A stretch of DNA of 64,000 nucleotides from Porites lutea (taxonomy: Eukaryota > Cnidaria > Anthozoa > Scleractinia > Poritidae), in NCBI RefSeq assembly GCF_958299795.1, contig NC_133207.1:961618-1025617 (forward strand), written 5' to 3'. Numbering within the stretch: the stretch's first letter is position 1; each line of letters begins with the position of its first letter. Below the pieces are notes generated by a model. The model saw only the letters and a program-made list of their open reading frames with translations. It searched no databases and had not been told where the DNA came from. Shown here piece by piece: positions 59,901-64,000 of this stretch. The position numbers and the translations under genes are program-made.

Positions 59901-62900
59901 AAATAATATTTTGTAATACTACTGACATTTTTAAATAAGATTTTAGTACTGATATAGAAGAGATCATGAATATTGGCCTTATCCTTTTTGCATTTTTATG
60001 AAACCTAATGAATATCCAATCACCTTGACATACATGTAATGCTTGGTCAATATGCATATGGATTTCCAACAAATAATTATTCTACACTATAACTGACTCA
60101 AGAAGTACTGGTATTAGCAAACTAAAGCAAACATTGTTAATTTGTTCCATTTTTATTTTACTTCTATGGCTTAAATATATTTTGTTAGTACCAGAAAATG
60201 TGCATGTACAAGTGTAGTTTTTCAACCATTTCCAAAACTCAGGCTTTGTGCCGAGGACATGATTCAAATCTTTTGAGTAAGGGAAAAAAAAAAGATTATT
60301 TTATATATTCAGTTTAATTTGTGTAGAGAAAGATAAATTTTGATATTTGCTTTTAAATCAATGTTGCAAACAGTCATTTGCTAAGCACATTTAAATGTGT
60401 AAATGATAACCTGACACATGTAGTACTTTACTAATAAAAAATTACCATAAAAATATTAAGTTCAGTTAAAAATCAAAATAAAAACATTACTTTTTTAAGA
60501 ACAAAAAATCTTACTAAGGACAAGTTGAACCAACTTTGGACTTGAAAAAATGTTGTAAGCAAAAACCCAGAAATAATTTTTTCTTCAACTGCTTAACACA
60601 TGTTTATTCATTTTGACAAAAATCTTTTCAATGAAAAGAAATGTCAAACTTTATATATACATATATCGTTCCTTCACAAAAACTACAGAACAGGAGTATG
60701 CATGTAGGTGAAAGTGAAAATGATACTATCAGCTATACAAATGAGAAAAAATTTGTACCTGGCGTTGAAGATGAAGCTCTGGCTGGAAACAGCCTGGGCA
60801 TAACACGGGCCCACAAGACTGAGGGCAGATGTACATGTTGTGATCATAATTAAAAGTATTTCTGGAAATGGTGTCTGAGAAACACACATAGTAGATTTTT
60901 CCCTCTTCAAATGTCTGCTGCATTATTTGCAGTCTTCATACTTCAACATAAAAATGTCTTGATTATTTTCTAGACGGAAATTCAAAGGATTCATCTATTC
61001 ACAAAGCTCCATTAAAGCAACAAATACAGCCAGAACTCAAGATTGAAATTTGCATATAATTTTTTGTTGGGTCTAATTTTGCTATTATTCCAGACACCCA
61101 CAAAAACCAATCACATACTCCACCTGCTAATATTTATTTTATGCTTTAACCAAAAGTGACAGCCATTTTAATATTTTGTTTGTCACAGCAACATTGGAAA
61201 ACATACATTTCAGTCCAAAAGTTCTCTTTTTCTAAGGCAGTCCTTTCAGCATTTCACATTAACACTACTGAAAATAGCCAGATTCAAGGTAAAGTATTCA
61301 CTGAGGAGCAAATATATTTTTCTCCCATCTTTTCTCCTACATATTTAAATGATGGCATTTGTAATTACAATGTTAGTGGAAGAGATTTATATAATGCCTT
61401 GAAGCATTCAATTTTAAGGGGGAAAATTATATAATCAGCATTTTCTTTAAAATTATTAAACATTACAATTTCAATTGAGAATCATGGATATACTGCAGTC
61501 AGTAGACATCCCAAAGTAAAAAATAAAATATATTATATAATGAAAGGCAAATTTTTGTGGTCCTGTCAGAAGATTGCCTGGCGCAATGATTAAAATTTTA
61601 TAATAAAATCTACATAATTCAGTGAATGGTTTGAGCCCAGAAGACATGTCATAAGTACGTGGAATGTGATTGTCTGGTTTGGTGTAGTCCTGAATGAACT
61701 GATATTGACAGTGACTGACGTTTCGACACCTTGTATAGTACATGTAGTCATCTTCAAAGTCACAGTGAATTGTATCTCTTGCCACATGATTGTAGTAACA
61801 ATATCACTGACTCACTATCATTCCATAAACCTTAGCAACTTATATGGTAATTACTAAGGTCTGGTGTGGGCCAGGGATGGGAAGGTTTCAATGTATGAGA
61901 AGAAAATAGAGAATATACAAGAATTTGCTTGAATACAGGGTTGTCATTCAATCAGTCTGGAGACATTTAATTATGGTTTTACCTTGCTATTAAAAGAGAT
62001 AAAAGATCTAAATTAACTGCAATTTTTTAAAGGATATCATATCCAAATCGGATATTGTCCTTAAGTTTTAAGTCCACTGGCTGCTGGCTAATTCTCATTT
62101 CGTTCACAAATGTCTGAAAAAAAAAAACACAATGATACTACAGCAACAACGAATAGAAAACCAAAGAAAATTTCTATTAAAATCCCAAGCATGATATTGT
62201 AACTTAGTCCTCCACATTACACTATGCGGGGAAAAAATGAAGCATTTTATCATCACATTTGTATCATCCAGAACATACCTTGTTTACTTCAAATTCTGCA
62301 TAAGCTTAAAGCTTTATGGCTACAATTTTTCTAGGGATGGCTGTGCATGCAATGCCCAAGACAAAATTGGAAACAAAGGTTATGCAAACAGCGTGCAAAG
62401 AAAGTTGTGTCCGATAGCCCAGGGCTGGTGGATTTTGCAATCGGGCCAGTGAATCCTGGTCTTGACTTGCCCAAAGGGCAAGTGATGTTTTTTGGGAAAT
62501 TCAAATTACAGAAGAACTGTAATCAATGCTGCTCATCAAAATTTTTGGGGGGCTACGTTGAATATAGGCTGCACTAGCAACAACTTGCCTGAATGGCAAG
62601 CCGTAAACCGACTTTCTTTGCACCCTGGCAACATTTGGAGGTGGGGGAGTGGGAGGGGAGAACATGGTGTTGTTATGGAAATGTTTTGGTGACGAACTGC
62701 TACACACAGAAGCTGTCTGGGTGCCCTGTGCATCTTGCAAATTGATACCAATCTGCGGCTTTAGTAATAGAATTGCACATGGTAGGGAATCGGATAGTAC
62801 GCAGCTCTCTAGAACCTCTAATTTTATTGGATCTGTAGCATTCCATGGAATTGACATACTTACACCATTCAAGGTTCCAAGATCATGCAATTTGTATTCA

Positions 62901-63659
62901 GCATTCTCCAAATTGACTGAGATCACTGCATGTTGTTTATCCACACTCCTTGACTGTATATACAGATAAAATGAATGCATTAGGATTTGTATATCTTACT
63001 GATTTTTTAATACAGTAGAAAGAAACAAAGCGTAGAGTAACTCGGAAGAGAACTATTGTGTAAAAAACGAACTGCCAGAATCATGTTTTCCATATTTCCA
63101 TAGGGGGCAAAAAAGAAAGGCCTTTCAGAATTACACTATCCATATCTTGTCTATTTTAGGGTGAGGATAAAAATTCCCAACACTTGACTGTGATATTGCG
63201 GAAACTTTTCTTCTCTAACAACATCGTTGTGATTTCTAAAGGGATTTGAAATTCTGTTCATTGACGATGAAATGGTTTGCCTGAGTTTTAGCAGGAGCTA
63301 CGTATTAAAATCAGCTGTTTTGGGTGGAGCACGCCCAGAAGAATTTTCCATGTTAGGGCAAAAATTGGCTACAGTGTATTTCCAAGTAGGAAGAAAAAGG
63401 AAATTTCACAAACATATCACAAAACTATAAGCTCAATATTGCTTCGAGATTCGATTGTACAACGCTGCAGGCATCGCGTCAGCAGCGACTTTATCACATA
63501 AAATTCTAGGTCAATTGTTGCAGAAGAAATCCATCTTAACCCTACCTTTAGTGTTAAGTCCATCTCATCTTCTCGCCCTACAAAAAAATTTGGTTCGGAA
63601 AGCTTATGATAAGTCCCTTCCGGGCTCAAAAGAGCCCATTCACAGCCAGCTGCCTTCAT
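44943..63659 (-). CDS. CEP170: Centrosomal protein 170 homologue (FHA domain), 1215 aa
   Basis: Twenty phase-consistent exons: 63546-63659, 62864-62953, 62038-62113, 57121-57266, 56182-56295, 54671-54894, 54389-54414, 53253-53996, 52731-52894, 52354-52417, 51343-51468, 50322-50398, 49451-50174, 48309-48796, 47810-47895, 47147-47261, 46910-46961, 46091-46146, 45620-45656, 44943-45067. The N-terminal FHA domain has FVGRED (26-31), SRSVDKQHAVI (39-49), LGTLNGTFVN (63-72) and FGYD (91-94), nearly identical to CEP170. GSPLYGQPPWWG matches its central GTPLYGQPSWWG. The rest is Ser/Pro-rich and disordered, ending in a helical segment (EIAGIFRNLRKVELRLR) and an acidic tail. Family role: phosphothreonine-reading centrosome and microtubule protein, recruiting kinesins. 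Start is the ATG of MKAAGCEW; an upstream frame extension is ignored. Human CEP170 is about 1584 residues. Intron 3 is of AT-AC type, and exon 7 is only 26 bases. Confidence 0.92.
45368..45575. mobile_element. Foldback MITE (family B), CEP170 intron 19
   Basis: Near-palindrome with arms containing CGCGAAATGAAGTCTGAG, GCGCAGAAATTCCATACTGA and a CTGATTGGCT core, mirrored on the right through GACGTCATTTCG. It shares arm sequence and the CAATCAG core with the element at 39372-39640. Confidence 0.8.
46556..46669. mobile_element. Short foldback element, CEP170 intron 17
   Basis: Arms of about 45 bases (46556-46600 and 46625-46669) begin GATTTCTGGAATCG and share GGTGGACAA and TTATGATTGGT; the loop is about 24 bases. 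Confidence 0.8.
47981..48227. mobile_element. MITE with CCAGGGCCCGGTT ends, CEP170 intron 14
   Basis: A 247-bp element has inverted terminal repeats CCAGGGCCCGGTTCCTGAAA and AACCGGGCCCTGG, with subterminal CTAATCCAGGATTAA paired to TTAATCCTGGGTTA. AT-rich interior, no frame. Confidence 0.85.
52517..52696. mobile_element. MITE with ACAGTCAAACCTC ends, CEP170 intron 9
   Basis: ACAGTCAAACCTCTTTAATA at the left pairs with GAGGTTAGACTGTA at the right. The interior repeats GTCCGTATTATAGAGGT-type units. Degenerate relatives lie at about 49161-49256 and 55137-55313. The ends and motif recall mariner-type MITEs (inference). Confidence 0.7.
53038..53114. mobile_element. GC-rich hairpin element, CEP170 intron 8
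   Basis: TAGCCTGCGAGCAAGCTCTC and its complement bound a 77-base hairpin with a GC-rich loop. GTCAAC lies close to both sides (53030 and 53116), compatible with an imperfect target duplication. Confidence 0.75.
54493..54670. repeat. Minisatellite next to a CEP170 splice donor
   Basis: About eight tandem units of 21-23 bases, of the type GGTGTCACTAGTGTAACTGG, run across intron 6. The rightmost unit ends inside the 5' splice site of exon 6, so the donor GTTAGTTACAC is itself made of repeat sequence. Variants differ at a few positions. It is not a CRISPR array: there are no unique spacers. Confidence 0.85.
55137..55313. mobile_element. Degenerate MITE, CEP170 intron 5
   Basis: CACCCCATTAATACAAACAC at the left and the GTGTCGGTAAAGCAGGGTTTG end at the right, with internal GTGTCTGTATCA and GAGGTGTCCAAAT, mark a degraded relative of the element at 52517-52696. 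Confidence 0.55.
55361..55746. mobile_element. Near-perfect 386-bp foldback element, CEP170 intron 5
   Basis: Two arms of about 190 bases are nearly exact reverse complements. They begin TAGAGTACTAAAGTGATGAC, run through TGACGTCATAAAAATG, GTCCAAGAGGC and AGAAGGGTTTGTATGGAGTT, and meet at a GGGTCGACCCCCC centre near 55551-55563. High arm identity suggests recent insertion. No coding frame. Confidence 0.9.
58564..58816 (-). CDS. Possible exon of a nested or alternative transcript in CEP170 intron 3
   Basis: A frame open across the segment has an acceptor-like GTGTGAG at its start and a GTAAGA donor at its end. It encodes a well-composed peptide (VSCEEKILYGPKWISIEES, STLCDVLRCATGNKYL, KLKVVVASEK, FVKLCLPVLILDRSDKK, IVSFLLKPKDAVIT). 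Alternating strands and helices suggest a small alpha/beta, ubiquitin- or RA-like fold, which is only a guess. An in-frame ATG is at 58836. A second open stretch near 60775-60890 (-) has a phase-compatible GTACAA donor and could be an upstream exon. Neither fits CEP170. Confidence 0.3.
61640..61860 (-). repeat. Retroelement 3'-tail fragment
   Basis: On the minus strand this carries TGACTTTGAAGATGACTAC and GGTGTCGAAACGTCAGTCACT. I recognise these from memory as part of a 3' tail common in cnidarian non-LTR or Penelope-like copies. Short and non-coding; family uncertain. Confidence 0.45.
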
Positions 63660-64000
63660 GGCTAGCAACGGCAAGCAAAGCAAAGAAACTCGTGCACTGG
63701 TTCTTGTCGACGCGTAGCTACATTTTTTCTCTTTCTTTGACTTCGTTCATCTTTTTAGTAGACAGTGGTGATGCTTTATAGCAATGAAGTTCAAGTAGAA
63801 GCCCCAAAAGTCTATTTTTCTCTTGAATCATTGAAAGAGGAAAAAGTATTTGGCGAAATTGTATTAGTAAACGATGACCGCTGCGCCAAGTGATATCATC
63901 GGCCAACATCGGCTCAAGCGGAAATTTCGCGCCACAATCTTGTCACGCAACTTCTAGCTTGGAGTCACTATCGTTTTGTGGGAAAAAAACTTAACTGAGG
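63660..64000. promoter_or_regulatory. Upstream region of CEP170
   Basis: Sequence before the CEP170 start codon, expected to hold its 5' UTR and promoter. The frame remains open upstream to 63683 without family similarity. No distinct promoter motif was recognised. Confidence 0.4.

Larger units (their letters stand above)
57267..62037 (-). other. CEP170: U12-type AT-AC intron 3 of CEP170
   Basis: This 4771-base intron starts ATATCCTTT directly after the first base of the Asp codon of FGYD and ends CCAAAC. TTCCTTAAC, the U12 branch-point consensus, lies about ten bases before the end. Joining 62038 to 57266 reads FGYDLNTFRVE, matching human FGYDTNLFTVV. No GT donor near 62038 would keep the frame. 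Apart from one open stretch (58564-58816) and a retroelement tail (61640-61860), I see nothing else convincing in it. Confidence 0.88.

Noticed and set aside
60641-60853. Plus-strand frame containing GVEDEALAGNS
   Set aside because: No ATG with context and no family match. The minus strand of the same segment looks slightly more exon-like but is also unproven.

Overview
The window reads as animal nuclear DNA, most likely from an anthozoan cnidarian such as a stony coral. This is inferred from AT-rich sequence, short exons with GT-AG introns, animal orthologues, many foldback/MITE elements, and intronless collagen-like membrane proteins. No bacterial, CRISPR, rRNA or tRNA signature was seen. 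Gene models were built by eye from reading frame, splice sites, phase and remembered family motifs.

Layout. 170-8230 (-): 14 exons of POMT2, the ER protein O-mannosyltransferase, with its 3' end outside the window and a second possible first exon at 9388-9794. 11380-13511 (-) CCDC32 and 13642-14660 (+) METTL5 are divergent. 14.7-20.9 kb holds transposon remnants and no convincing gene. 20949-21959 (-) is an intronless unknown gene. 22877-23992 (+) and 32450-33511 (-) are two convergent, intronless paralogues: type II membrane proteins with a tyrosine-motif tail, coiled-coil stalk, short collagen stretch and six-cysteine C-terminal domain. 35040-35585 (+) is MRPL40. 37523-42901 (-) ZFYVE19/ANCHR and 43001-43918 (+) COA4 are divergent. 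44943-63659 (-) is a complete 20-exon CEP170 homologue.

Functionally the genes are mostly unrelated housekeeping loci: O-mannosylation (POMT2), AP-2 assembly (CCDC32), 18S rRNA m6A (METTL5), mitochondrial translation and complex IV assembly (MRPL40, COA4), abscission checkpoint (ZFYVE19) and centrosome (CEP170). Two tight divergent pairs probably share promoters.

The less ordinary items are the collagen-like receptor pair with conserved YENM and YE[D/E]PV motifs in its predicted cytosolic tail, a textbook U12-type AT-AC intron inside the CEP170 FHA domain, a duplicated POMT2 first exon, and a rich set of foldback elements, several with related copies elsewhere in the window.
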